Source of the DNA: Kingdonia uniflora
Lineage: Eukaryota; Streptophyta; Magnoliopsida; Ranunculales; Circaeasteraceae
Length of the DNA: 64,000 nt
NCBI GenBank assembly: GCA_014058105.1
Contig: JACGCM010001659.1
Location: forward strand, 4,092,001 to 4,156,000
Reading direction: 5' to 3'
The notes under the pieces are model-generated. The model was not told the DNA's origin and searched no databases. It saw nothing but the letters and a program-made list of their open reading frames with translations. Both the position numbers and the translations under genes were made by a program. Below are positions 31,565 through 42,539 of this stretch, one piece after another. Position 1 is the stretch's first letter. Each line of letters opens with the position of its first letter.

Positions 31565-33582
31565 ATTGGATAATTGTGCTCACATTCCATTGATTCATGT
31601 TTTAAACCGTATTCCTCATATCACATCTGAATTATTACCTTATGAAATTTAGAGAAAAAGAAAACCTAATGTTAGCTATTTTAAGGTTTAGGGTTGTTTA
31701 GCCTATGTTTGTAAACGTGATCTTAAACGGATAAAACTAGCTAGTAGAACTATAAAATGTGTTTTTATTGGTTATGCTATTAATAGTAAAGCTTACAAAT
31801 TTCTTGATATTAAGAATAATATAATTATTGAATCACTAGATGTTGATTTCTATGAGGATCAGTTTTCCTACTTAATGAGGGACAGTGGGGGTAGTAGTGG
31901 GGGTTCTCAACCTGCTACGTCTTCGACCCCTAATGTACCTCAAGTAAACGTTCCTAGAGCTGTTGATTCTCATGATACAGACCCGAAACTTCGTAGAGGT
32001 AAACGTTTAAAGATTGCTAAAGATTTTGGTAAAGATTTTATTGTATATACCATAGAATCGGACCCCAATACTATCAGGGAAGCATTAACCTCAGGTGACG
32101 CTGATTTGTGGCAAGAGGCCATTGATGATTAAATGGATTCTCTTACTACAAATAAAACCTGGGACTTAGTTAACTTACCTCCTGGTAGTCGTTCTATTGG
32201 GTGTAAATGGATATTAAAAGGAAACTTAAACCACATGGTACTATATATAAATATAAGGCAAGACTTGTAGCAAAATAATATGTGCAAAAGGAAAATATTG
32301 ATTTCTTTGACACATATTCCCCAATTACTCGTGTGACAACCATTAGAGTATTTTTGGCCGTTGTTGCCGTGTACGACTTGTTTATTCACCAAATTGATGT
32401 AAAAAATACATTTTTAAATAGAGAGCTTGAAGGGGAATTATATATGGATCAGCCTGAAGGCTTTGTAGTACGGTGAGGAACACAAAGTTTGCAAGCTAAA
32501 CAAGACCTCATACGGTCGAAAACAAGCTCCAAAATAGTGGCACGACAGAATAGATCAATTACTTCTTTCAAATAGTTTTAAGATTAACGTTGTTGATTAA
32601 TGCCTATATTATAAAGTATCTGGTGAAAGTTGTATTATGATATGTCTATACGCTGATGATCTACTTATTTTTGGTTATACACTTAATATTATTTTAGAGA
32701 CCAAAACCATGATTAACAATAATTTTGATATGAAGGACCCAGGCGAGTCTAGTGTAATTTAAGGCATGAAGATCATACGCACAGACACTGGTATTACTCT
32801 TGATCAATCTCATTATATTGAAAAAATATTGAAGAAGTACAAATATTTTGACTGTAGACCTGCTTGTACTTTTTGTGATCCACAAGTTAAACTTTTAAAG
32901 AACTTGGGGGAGGCAGTTAGACAAAAATAATATGCAAGTATTATTGGTAACCTTCGCTATGCTACGGACTGTACTAGACCCGATATAGCTTATGCTGTAG
33001 GGGTTTTATGTAGATTTACAAGTAAACTAAGTTTGGCACACTGGGGTGCTATTGATAGGGTTATGCGTTACCTGAAAAGGGCCATGAACTTGGGTTTACA
33101 CTATCAGAAGTTTCCCATGGTCCTTGATGGATTTAGCGATGCAGATTGGAACTCACTTTCAGATGATTCCAAAGCCACCAGCGGATACGTGTTCAGTATA
33201 GCTGGAGGGGCAGCTTCTTAGATATCCAAGAAACAAACGATTGTAGCTAAGTCGACTATAAAGTCTGAGTTAGTTGCACTAGCTGCAGCTAGTGAGGAGG
33301 CAATTACCGCTGATACTGATCCACTCAGATAGTACTGCTGCGATAGCCAGAGTACAGAACAATTACTATAATGGTAAGAAGTTAGCAATACGCCGCAAGC
33401 ACAATATGATGAGAGGTTACCTCACATCTAGTACTGTTATAGTGAATCTTGTAAGATTAAAAAACAACTTGGCTGATCCTTTGACGAAAGGACTGTCTCG
33501 TGACAAAGTATGGAGCACATATTTAGGGATGGGGCTAAAGCCTGTTATAGAATCACAAGTGATGGGAACCCAACCTAAATGA
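31565..33582 (+). pseudogene. C1 pol: integrase tail, RT, RNase H
   Basis: HVLNRIPHITSELLPYEI and GCLAYVCK (integrase C-terminal region), a Ser/Gly-rich linker (31875-32132), RT with GCKWILKG, an FFDTYSPITRVTTIR block and CLYADDLLIFG (YADD active site, about 32650). RNase H follows with LDGFSDADWNSLSDDSKATSG and a tail ending PLTKGLSRD. The copia order is integrase before RT. Stops and frameshifts are frequent, at about 32130, 32475 and 32761. Confidence 0.85.
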
Positions 33583-34121
33583 CTGAAAATCCCAATTAAT
33601 AGGTTTAATGGGGAAAACAAATCACTGTGATATAGAATCATACAAATAAGGAGCTTGTTACTCCAGAGTTCATCTCGCTGTACATAAATGTAAATATGCA
33701 TGATATCTTGAAGTAAATGCTAGGCTAAGTTTTCTTAAACTCTTAATGAGTTTTATATCTCATTCTTTGAGTAGGGTGTCTAGCTACAAGAGCATCTTCA
33801 TAGACTCACCAAGGTGATTATGGAAGTGTGGCAGCTTCCTATGAGAAATTAGGCTAAATTCTTTAAAGCCTTCACCTATACTGGGATTAAGCACATGGCC
33901 AAAATGTGCTGGCATTTAGGAATTGCACCTAGTAGGGTTATTTGTGGTCTTCCTCACTGTATAAAAGTGAATAATGAGTTCAAGACTCTGATTACTTATT
34001 ATTTTTATACGTTGAAGATTGTCTACTACGTAAAGGTTCAAGTCTAAGGACACCTTTACTAATGTACATCTCTATATATCAAAACCGTTATCTCGTTTCT
34101 TTTATCCTTCAGAAAGTTTTT
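33583..34121 (+). other. C1 3' untranslated region
   Basis: No open frame. It matches in reverse the stretch 57400-57960 behind C2 pol, so it is an element UTR and not host DNA. Confidence 0.6.
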
Positions 34122-34134
34122 AAAAGTGGGGGAT
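34122..34134 (+). other. C1 polypurine tract
   Basis: TAAAAGTGGGGGAT directly before the LTR start; C2 has the same AGTGGGGGAT at 57380-57392 in reverse. Confidence 0.75.
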
Positions 34135-34954
34135 TGTTGGCTTTTTTAAATACTCCTTGGGCTTGGGCTCATCTATAAGATTCTCCTATGGGCTTGGGTT
34201 TGTTCTTGACTTGGTCTTTACTCTCCAAATGGCTAGTATTGAAGACCTGATCTATGGGTCTTTAAAACGCATGTACGTTATGGATAAAGCCGTTCCACAA
34301 CTCCTCTATATATATCCATTGGAACACCATCTTTTAAAATATAATACATAACTTCTTTATCTCTATGCAGTATTCATTTCTCTCTCCCAACTTGATATTA
34401 CTGTTTACCTTGAGGTGCTGCCATCGTTTACGTAGATTTCCCGGTGTGAAGCTACAGTATACCTGCTCGTTGTATCATGGGAAAGTAGTCGAATTGCATC
34501 GAGATACTCTTTAAAGAGAGTGCGACCTACGCCTCGAGCACTAATCATCTTGTTACTCTTTTAGATCAATCGTTGTTATTATTACTATTGTTCAGAACTC
34601 GGTGTTGCTGTCACGAAGCTTAATTCTGTTGCGAAGTTCGAGTTTGTTGTCATTGTTCCTATTCGAAGTTACTGTAGCTGTTACAGCTCGAAGTTACTGT
34701 AGCTATTACAGTTCAAAATTCCTGTAGCTATTACTGTTCGAAGTTACTGTAGTTGTTACTATTCGAAGTTACTGTAGTTGTTACTATTCGAAGTTACTGT
34801 AGCTGTTAATGTTCGAAGTTACTGTAGATGTTACAGTTCGAAGTTACTGTAGCTGTAACTGTTCAAAGTCTCTGTAGCTGCTGCTATTCTGAATTACTAA
34901 ACAGAAAAAGAAAGGGGAAAGCTAATTACAGGTTCCTTTCAATTTTTCTCTACA
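34135..34954 (+). repeat. C1 3' LTR, first part
   Basis: TGTTGGCTTTTTTAAATACTCC ... TTTTTCTCTACA (TG...CA). The start matches the C2 LTR (TGTTGGAATTTTTC). A minisatellite occupies 34590-34890. The 34425-34954 part is duplicated in tandem behind it. Confidence 0.7.
34590..34890 (+). repeat. Minisatellite in C1 LTR, ~23-24-bp unit
   Basis: About ten copies of GTTCGAAGTTACTGTAGCTGTTA with point changes. The array recurs at 52721-52835 in the duplicated LTR part, and T3 inserted into it. Confidence 0.85.
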
Positions 34955-35151
34955 GCTACCATCGTTTACGTAGACTTCCCGGTGTGAAGCTACAGTATAC
35001 CTGCTCGTTATATCCTGAGAAAGTAATTGAGTTACGTCGAGATACTCTTTAAAGAGAGTGCGACCCACGCCTCGAGCACTAATCATCTTGTTACTCTTTC
35101 AGATCAATCGTTGTTACTATTATAGCTCAAAATTACTGTAGCTATTACTGT
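34955..35151 (+). repeat. C1 LTR tandem duplication, first half
   Basis: CTACCATCGTTTACGTAGAC ... repeats 34425 onward with few changes (both hold CACGCCTCGAGCACTAATCA). It continues after T3 at 52721-52904. Confidence 0.8.
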
Positions 35152-35817
35152 TGTAAGGGCTTATTTTTACTCCTCGTACTAAGTTCGATTTTCGGGATCA
35201 CATAGTTCGAATGAACACACTGGTAACTAACCAAAGATTGGGGGCAAACAGCTTACAATATTGACTTCCTCATCTACTGTTCAGGGATATTGAAGCATCT
35301 AGTAACAGTGTAATGCAGAAGATACATAAATATCCATCAACAGTTCGTATATATATGAACATCGTTTGAGATCATATCTTCACTAGCAGTCCAAAGTTAC
35401 AGCTAAGGTCATCAAGAAATCCGTTACAAGATCAACAAGTACCAGATAACAAGACGTTATAAGAGACCTCATAAAAGATTCATCAAGTTTACATATTGTA
35501 ACGTTCCTCATTAAAGCAATAACGGTCATGTTATAAGACCTATAAATTGGACCAGAGAGCTAGGGATTAGAGAGGCTGCTCTGACACATCTTTGGAGAGA
35601 CCTTTTCTAATCTCTTTTTCTCTCTCTCTTTGTAATAGCTAGCATTCAATAAACATCTATACCTTTCTAAATCCTCAGGAGAGGTCGTGGTTTTTAACCC
35701 ATTCAAGGGTTTTCTACGCCAAATCTTTGTGTTGATAGCTATACATTCATCAATAGAAGTCTTAATTTCCATGGTGTAAAGTGCTATCTTCGCCTAATAC
35801 GAAAATAGGCTATTATA
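35152..35817 (+). repeat. T3 5' LTR
   Basis: TGTAAGGGCTTATTTTTACTCC ... GGCTATTATA, where the 3' copy ends TTACA. Both copies contain the TTTAACCCATTC block near the end. Its 3' part is shared with the L1 and L2 LTRs, while the U3 starts differ. Confidence 0.9.
35541..35548 (+). promoter_or_regulatory. T3 LTR TATA box
   Basis: TATAAATT within ACCTATAAATTGGACC. The same box is TATAAATA in L2 (about 54073 and 55214) and TATAAATT in T2 (13204), while the T3 3' LTR has a decayed CTCTAAATAGG. Transcription would start about 30 bp downstream. Confidence 0.6.
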
Positions 35818-35840
35818 TTTGGCACCATCTGTGGGAACGA
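35818..35840 (+). other. T3 primer binding region
   Basis: TTTGGCACCATCTGTGGGAA immediately follows the LTR; Tat type with one change (CACC for CGCC). Confidence 0.7.
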
Positions 35841-36593
35841 GGCATACACTCAGTGTTCTTTGATTCATTTTTTTATATTTACTTCTTGAAGGATGGCAAA
35901 TCCTGAAACACCCAACGCTCTGCCTGACGCTGCTGAAGGAGTGACGAATCTGCAAACAACTGTGCAGGCTGAAACAGAATGAAGAATAGAATTAGAGAAA
36001 CAACTTGCCAGTATGCAGAGCACAATCAAAGTACTTTAAGAGTAATTAACAACAAATCCGAGACTGCAGAACTCTCTACCCGTGTCACGCCCCAAAATCC
36101 AGTAATCGGTAGCTTGACCAATTACTAGATTCTAAGTAGTACAGGTCGGGGAATCAAAAGATTCTGCCTAAAAAATAGCCAAGCCGTAGGCAAATTCTGG
36201 CTCGGCTATTCACATTTAGCAATAATCATAAGAGTAAAGAAATAACAATACAACGCGGAAGCAAAATATATATACATATCAGACAAAAATGTAATACAAT
36301 GTCTCGAATAAAACTCAGCGACATATGCTGAGAACACCTACAAAAATCTGGAACTAAAGGGAATCTACAGCGGCAAAACCTATCTCTGAACTAGATAACC
36401 TCGCGGCAGTCCAAGCTACTCAACCTCTGAAATGGTTACAAAATGAGAGTGAGAAAACCACGGCTCACTAAACCCAATAGAACTAAATATTCTACTAATA
36501 AAGTTATACTTAAATAGAGGTAGAGATGAATGTAATATAGAAACAGGTAATTAAGCAAGTCTGGCAATATACTAAATGACTACCGTGATAAAA

Positions 36594-36705
36594 AGAGTTG
36601 ACAAGAGGATGGAGAATATAGTAGATAAGAGGATGGAAAATTTAGTTGATAAGAGGATGGAAAATAGAGTAGATAAGAGGATGGAAAATAGAGTTAAGAA
36701 AATGA
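36594..36705 (+). repeat. 24-bp minisatellite in the solo LTR
   Basis: Four to five copies of a GATAAGAGGATGGAAAATA-type unit, giving the in-frame octapeptide VDKRMEN plus one residue. Unit length divisible by three keeps the frame open; a functional peptide is doubtful. Confidence 0.8.
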
Positions 36706-38009
36706 GAGGAGGGAGTTGTGATGATATGATAATATGTAATGCCATGACGTGGAGTGATGACTAGGATAGTACCATAATTATCCCAAATGTAATGATATGT
36801 TATGATGAGCAGAGATATTCCCATAAATATCCCCTAATGTAGAATGATTTAATGATTTAAACGTGCTCGCGATTCTATTATAATATTGGTTGATCAACCG
36901 CTAACGTCTAATATTTTCTTAAATAGATCAGTAAGGGGACACATAGGTACGATTTGGTTAAGCTCGACCAAGCTAAGGATAGGTCTCACTTGATCAAAGT
37001 GGTAATGGGTGTTTTAACCCAATGGAGCAATAGTCTGTATTATTTCAAGGAATTTTAACCTCACCGTGGAATAAGTTGGGATCTCCATGACTTTTCCTCA
37101 TACCATTCCACACTCCTGAGTAGTTGAACTAGGTATGATAGTGCCATTCCCAATCTCACCAAATCTTTTAACCCGTTCTTAGGACTCCTTGGATCCTATC
37201 GGAGGTTAACCGAAATGGAGTGTTCGTGTATCCAATCTCATTAGGTTTTGAAAGATGTTATATAAGTTATAAAAATGCAATAGGTGCAAAGGAAATCAAC
37301 ACAGTTGCCGCTCACACAGCAACACAATCCGGATGAATAGAAACTTAGTTGCACCGACTAAACATAGCCGACACAGCAACCTAACCATTACTACATCCAA
37401 CACTTCAGCCTCTTAAGGCTGGGAGGGGAATTCAGAGGCAAAGCCACGAGAATGCTAACCCAACCACTACTAACTAAGCTCAAGTCCTATACGAACCATA
37501 AACCTAACTCCAAAATAATCAACAAGCTTAAACCACAGGTTAATAATTCTAACAGAATAATTCCTATGTTAAATTATAGTTAATCACATAGCATCCCTAA
37601 GCTCAATTTAACACTCTATAACAATACTCAGAAACTAGTATAGAAACTTAGTAATGAGGGGATAAAAATCGCCTGAAACTAATCCTGAGTCCTGCGGAAA
37701 TTAAATCAGAAATCTAACCAAAATCTGCGGAACGGCAAACGGAACGCCTGACAAGCTATCACAATCAATAACGATAACAAGCAACCGATCAATTAAAGAA
37801 AATAAAAGTAAACCCAAACCCTAGAATCACAAATCACAAATCGGAAAGGAAAGGGGCAAAATTCACCGAAGGAAAGGCGAGGAAGTCCGCCCAACAACGA
37901 TGCCAAACACTGAGGAATCGAGGGAATTAAAGTGAGGGAGAGGGTGAGTGGAGACTGAGAGAGAGAATTGAGAAGGAGAGAGAAGAGGAATGAAAATGAA
38001 AACTAAAAA

Positions 38010-38210
38010 GTATAAAACACCCGCCAAGTCGTTTGAGCGACAAGGAAGTCGCTTGAATGGACAAGGAAAGACACTGAAAGGACAACAAAGTCATTCGAAT
38101 GGACCCAGAAGTCGTTCGAACGAATCGGAAATCATGGGCCAAATTCCAGGGGATTACTCAACTCGTTCGAAAAAATCTAAATTTCGTTCGAACGACTTTG
38201 ATAAAGCTGG
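38010..38210 (+). repeat. CGTTCGAACGA palindromes in the solo LTR
   Basis: About seven copies of AGTCGTTCGAACGA-like motifs at 20-30-bp spacing, in the same style as the G1 LTRs. The surrounding open frame 37990-38412 is low complexity and not thought to be a gene. Confidence 0.7.
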
Positions 38211-39479
38211 AAAAATAACACAAGGCTCCCCTAAAACCACCCGAACACCCGAACACGAGAAAACACACCAAACACAAGCCAAAACCAACAACAGCAAGAC
38301 CAAGCCAGCACCTGGCTCCCCAAAGCCTCCACACGGCACTACCAGGCGAGAGACCACAGAAAACACGAAGCCACTCAAACCACAGAAAGACGAATACAAG
38401 AACCTGATGTAAGAATGAGATGAGGATGCAAAGTAATATGAATGCACAGTGTATGGATGCAGATGAATGAATAAGGAAGAATAGGAAAATAAAATAAAAG
38501 AATTTTACAGGACACTACAACCCGCAACCTCGTGAGTATCAGTCCATGATCACTTGGGATATTGAGGTAATAATCCAGCACCGCATCAAATTCTGCTAGA
38601 ACCAATTTAACCTCAGAGTCACGTCAATCCACAATTACTCGCTGGAGTGATAGTCGATCTGCAACAACGAGAGGAACAAAACAGAGAAAAACCTCGAATT
38701 TCAGTCTATGACCGCATGGGCGAAGCAATAGGAGAGTGTAATCCACCAGAAGTACAAGCAGCACGACGAGCTGTCACGTCTCGACAATATCTCACTCTGG
38801 AGCAGGTGGACAAACGAATTAAGGAGCTATTAGATGCTCAAATACTCACTGGAAGAAGCAGTTATACTAAATTACAGAAGAGTCCACTCGTACAAGAGTT
38901 GCTGGACGAGGAAGTACCCACCAGTTTTCATAGTTTTCATACTCCAAAGATTCAAAAATGCAAGGGGAGGGATCCCGTAGAGCACGTCCAAGAATTTCAG
39001 GATTCTTTGGGACTGTATTCGACCACCAACCATATCCTCTACCATCTCTTCCCGACCAGTTTAAAAGGCGAACCTCTACGATGGCTTCACACACTCAATG
39101 AAGGGTCTATCTTCACTTTTAAACAACTTCGTGAACTGTTTGTCAAAAACTATTCGTACAATAAAGACAAGGAGGAAGGTGTTTACTCTTTATTCAGCCT
39201 TAAACAGACACTAGGTGAAAAATTGGAGACATTTAGCAATTTTTTTTTCAGGTTAGCTCGGAAACTTGACAACCTCAATAAGAAGATCACAATCTAGCTT
39301 TCACCAATGCTCTACTCGTGGATGGACAAGTCAATGAGCACCTAATCCTCAACAATCCATAGACGTTAGAAGATATGATTGAGAAGGTCGACAACTTTAT
39401 CGACCTCGAATGACTGACAGCTGAGAAACCAATATCTCAGCACATCACTCTATCTGCCAAAGATCATCCCATAAAATGT

Positions 39480-40430
39480 ACTCATAACAGCCGTAAAGAC
39501 TATGGGGGTGATAAGAAATGTTTCAATTCCTATGACGATCGAACACGCCAAGGACGCAAGAAATCAGTTCCGTGCATACCACAGTTAATAGCTACTTCTG
39601 CAAACTTATACCCGTTGCTATAAAAAGATGAACTCTTCAGAAATGCCAACACTATCCTACCCATACAGGAAAAGTATTCACCACAGGATTCAACATCATG
39701 ATACGGAGCAGTGTTCCACACTGATATTTTTTCTTCAGAGTATATTTGCATATGGTCGAATACTTGTGTATATTGTTGACATCGAAAGTTACAAAGATGG
39801 CAGTTACAAGACTGACACCACGATCGTCCAAGCTGTTGAAGCAAATGAAGAAAAATACTTGTACTTTATCGAGACTCAGACGGTCAGCAACTCCAACAGA
39901 TCCAAACGTAGGCGCATTGGACAATGTTATGATCTGACAATGGTAGACAAAGAAGCTCGTTTATTGCCAGAATCTAGCAATCAAAAAGCTGAGATTTCTT
40001 TTATAGACTGTGACATTCTTCACGTCAACTTTCTGTACCACGATGCTCTCGTCATCATGTTAAAGATGAAGAACATAGTTCTACATATGATGATGGTAGA
40101 TACTGGCAGCAGTATCAAACTTTTATTCTAGAGCACCATCGACCAAATGGGATTGGCAGACAAGGTCGAACCAAGTGACATCAATGTCTCTGGATTCAAC
40201 GGCTCTAAATAAGAGTGTGTGGGAAAAATCACACTTCCCATCGCAGCCAGGCCAGTCATACTTGACATAGATTTTTACGTCATTAATGCCAAATCCTGTT
40301 ATCTGGGCATCATGGGACGACCATGGTTGCATAATATGAAAGCTATCCCCTTCACATATTATCAGGCTTTACGATTCGACTGGAAAGGAGGGATCTATGA
40401 AATCAAAGGAAGCCAGAAATTGGCTTGAGC
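39480..40430 (+). pseudogene. T3 protease region
   Basis: 39628-40131 and 40219-40428 cover a linker with SMVDKEARLLP-like sequence, DALVIMLKMKN, then the catalytic loop MMVDTGSSIKLLF (GAT of DTG at 40099), a stop, and SCYLGIMGRPWLHNMKAIP. DTG is intact. The stop after KLLF is also present in T2. A second stop precedes ECVGKI. Confidence 0.8.
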
Positions 40431-40518
40431 TTGCAATAATACTATTTCCATTGAAACTGAGCCAACTATAATAACTCCAGCATAACAATTACAGCAGTCA
40501 GTTCCTGTAGAACTTCAG

Positions 40519-41861
40519 TTGCCAAGCCTCAAACTAACTGAGTACATCGAGATCAGTGGCACACAAAGAGGAACTCACATTGGGACTCTTTTGAGCATGG
40601 AAGAACACTCAAATCTTATACAATTCCTTACAGATAATAGTGACGTCTTTGCAAGGACATTTCACAAAATGCCAGGGATCGATCCAGCTATAGCATGCCA
40701 CAAGCTAGAGTTGAAAAATAAAGCCAAACCAGTTAAACAAAAGCAATAAACTCTGGCACCAAAACTGTGAGATGAAGTAAATAAAGAGATTGACAAATGG
40801 ATCTCGAACATTGTCGCAGTCCCAAAGAAGAATGGAAAAATCAGAGTTTGCGTTGATTTCACAGATCTCAACTGCTATACTCCAAAAGATAGCTTTCTAC
40901 TTCCAATCATTAACCATCTACTCGATTCTACAGCAGGGCAGGAACTTCTCTCTATGATGGACGCTGTATCAGGATACAATCAGATACCACTTTTTCCTCA
41001 AGATCAAGACAAGACTGCGTTCATTATTGAACAAGGTCTATATTGCTATAAAGTCATACCTTTCGGCCTGAAAAATGCCAGCGCTACCTATCAGAGATTG
41101 ATGACACAAATATTCAAAGACCATCTCAGTAAGATGATTGAGGTCTACATTGACGATATGCTCTGCAAAAGTCTCAAGAAAGAGGACCATCTTACATATT
41201 TACGAATAACTTTCGAGATTCTACGATCTTACAAGATGTGTTTAAATCTTGATAAATGCCAGTTCAGAGTACAATCCAGAAAATTTTTGGGCCATCTAAT
41301 TTGCAAAAGAGGCATTAAAGCTGATCTATCACGCATACGAGCCCTCTTGGCTATGCCTTCACCAAAGACAAAAAAGGACGTTCAAAAACTACCTGAGAAA
41401 ATTGTAGCACTCAACAAATTTGTGTCCAAATCATCAGACAGATGTCAATCTCTCTTTAATCTGTAAGAAAAGGCACATCACGAGGAAAATCAAAGAAAGA
41501 TCCAGAGATCGAATGGACAGACAAATATGAATCGGCTTTTCTCGAACTCAAAAGTTATTTGGGCAAACCACCAATTATGAGTACACCCGCAGATGGAGAA
41601 GGACTCACAGTATACCTACCTGTCATAGATGCATCTCTCAGCTCCGTTCTTCTCCGACTCGACAAAAAGACTGAGAAACCAGTCTATTTTATTAGCAAGA
41701 CTCTGACTCCCGCTGAGACAAGATACACCAAGATCAAGAAGCTTCTTCTAGCTCTTATCTATGCATCACATAAATTGAAGCAGTATTTCCAAGCTCATAC
41801 TATTCGTGTCTTTATGAACTATCCACTCCACGAAGTCTTATTTAAGCGCAAAAAATCTTGA
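40519..41861 (+). pseudogene. T3 reverse transcriptase and first RNase H
   Basis: Pre-RT (FHKMPGIDPAIACHKLEL), fingers (RVCVDFTDLNCYTPKDSF), palm (MDAVSGYNQIP, GLKNASATYQRLM) and an intact YIDDM at 41146-41160. The main frame 40954-41466 is open, and 41559-41861 holds the RT-connected RNase H (YFISKTLTPAETRY). Stops include TGA at 40768-40770 and 41859-41861 (both shared with other Tat copies) and a frameshift near 41465. Confidence 0.85.
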
Positions 41862-42062
41862 CGTATCCAACAATGGTCAGTAATACTCGGAAAGCACGAT
41901 ATACATTTCGAACCACGTCACTCCGAAAAAGGTTAAGCTATAGTAAATTTTCTAGCAGACTTTCTAGTAGACGATCCTGATTAGGAAGATTTTATTGCTA
42001 AAAAAGATGAACAGCTTATAGACCAGTACGAAGATAAGTCAGATTGGGTAACAAAGAAAGGT

Positions 42063-42458
42063 TGGCGACTTTTGACTGATGGCTCTGTCGGACCAGCCAG
42101 ATCAGGAATTGGGATTGTTCTCATTACTCCTTCTAATGATCGGCTTGAAAAATCCATTCACCTCAATTTTGAAGCAACCAACAATGAAGTAGAATATGAG
42201 GCACTAATTCATGGCTTAGAAATGACACTCACACTGGGTATCGCAGAGCTCTCTATCTACACAGATTCGTTACTAATCGTCAACCATTACACGGGCGTCT
42301 ATCAAGCCAATGGGAAAATGGTCGTATATGCTGCTTCAGTGGTCAAACAAATGAATAAATTTAAGACAATTTCTATGGAGCATTTTCCCAGGGGAGAAAA
42401 TAGACATTCAGATGCACTCTCTTACCTTGCTAATGTCATTGGATCAGAAGCTCGTTAA
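42063..42458 (+). CDS. T3 second (archaeal-type) RNase H
   Basis: WRLLTDGSVGPARSGIGIVL (Asp), NNEVEYEALIHGLE (Glu), YTDSLLIVNHYTG (Asp) and RGENRHSDALSYL (last Asp) form a complete active site in one open frame. Tat elements carry this domain in addition to the usual RNase H; it removes RNA from RNA-DNA hybrids. It is the best preserved copy of the three in the window. Confidence 0.85.
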   Translation, partial: WRLLTDGSVGPARSGIGIVLITPSNDRLEKSIHLNFEATNNEVEYEALIHGLEMTLTLGIAELSIYTDSLLIVNHYTGVYQANGKMVVYAASVVKQMNKFKTISMEHFPRGENRHSDALSYLANVIGSEAR

Positions 42459-42539
42459 TTAAAAATTGACATCAGCATTAATGCCATCGTGTCCAACACC
42501 ATTAATACTGGGGGAAGCGAGGAGGTCGAAGATGATTAG

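Larger units (their letters stand above)
36083..38519 (+). mobile_element. 2.4-kb solo LTR nested in T3 gag
   Basis: TGTCACGCCCCAAAATCC ... GACACTACA (TG...CA, 2437 bp) is flanked on both sides by ACCCG (36078-36082 and 38520-38524), a perfect 5-bp target duplication. No second LTR, primer site or pol lies inside, so it is a solo LTR left by LTR-LTR recombination. A start of TGTCACGCCCC and over 2 kb length fit plant gypsy LTRs of the Tekay/Del kind (inferred). Confidence 0.85.
35893..39475 (+). pseudogene. T3 gag, interrupted by a solo LTR
   Basis: The chosen ATG (MANPETPNALPDAAEG) is the first after the primer site. The N-terminal coil runs to 36082, then 2.4 kb of nested LTR, then gag resumes at 38520. 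The long frame 38647-39297 has a capsid-like core: VEHVQEFQDSLGLYS, EPLRWLHTLNEGSIFTFKQL and FVKNYSYN. After a frameshift near 39295 it continues with LEDMIEKVDNFIDLE. Gag forms the particle in which reverse transcription occurs. Confidence 0.85.

Noticed and set aside
37990..38412. 140-codon open frame in the solo LTR
   Set aside because: Low-complexity Ser/Thr/Lys-rich translation of the palindromic repeat zone; no domain, and inside an LTR.
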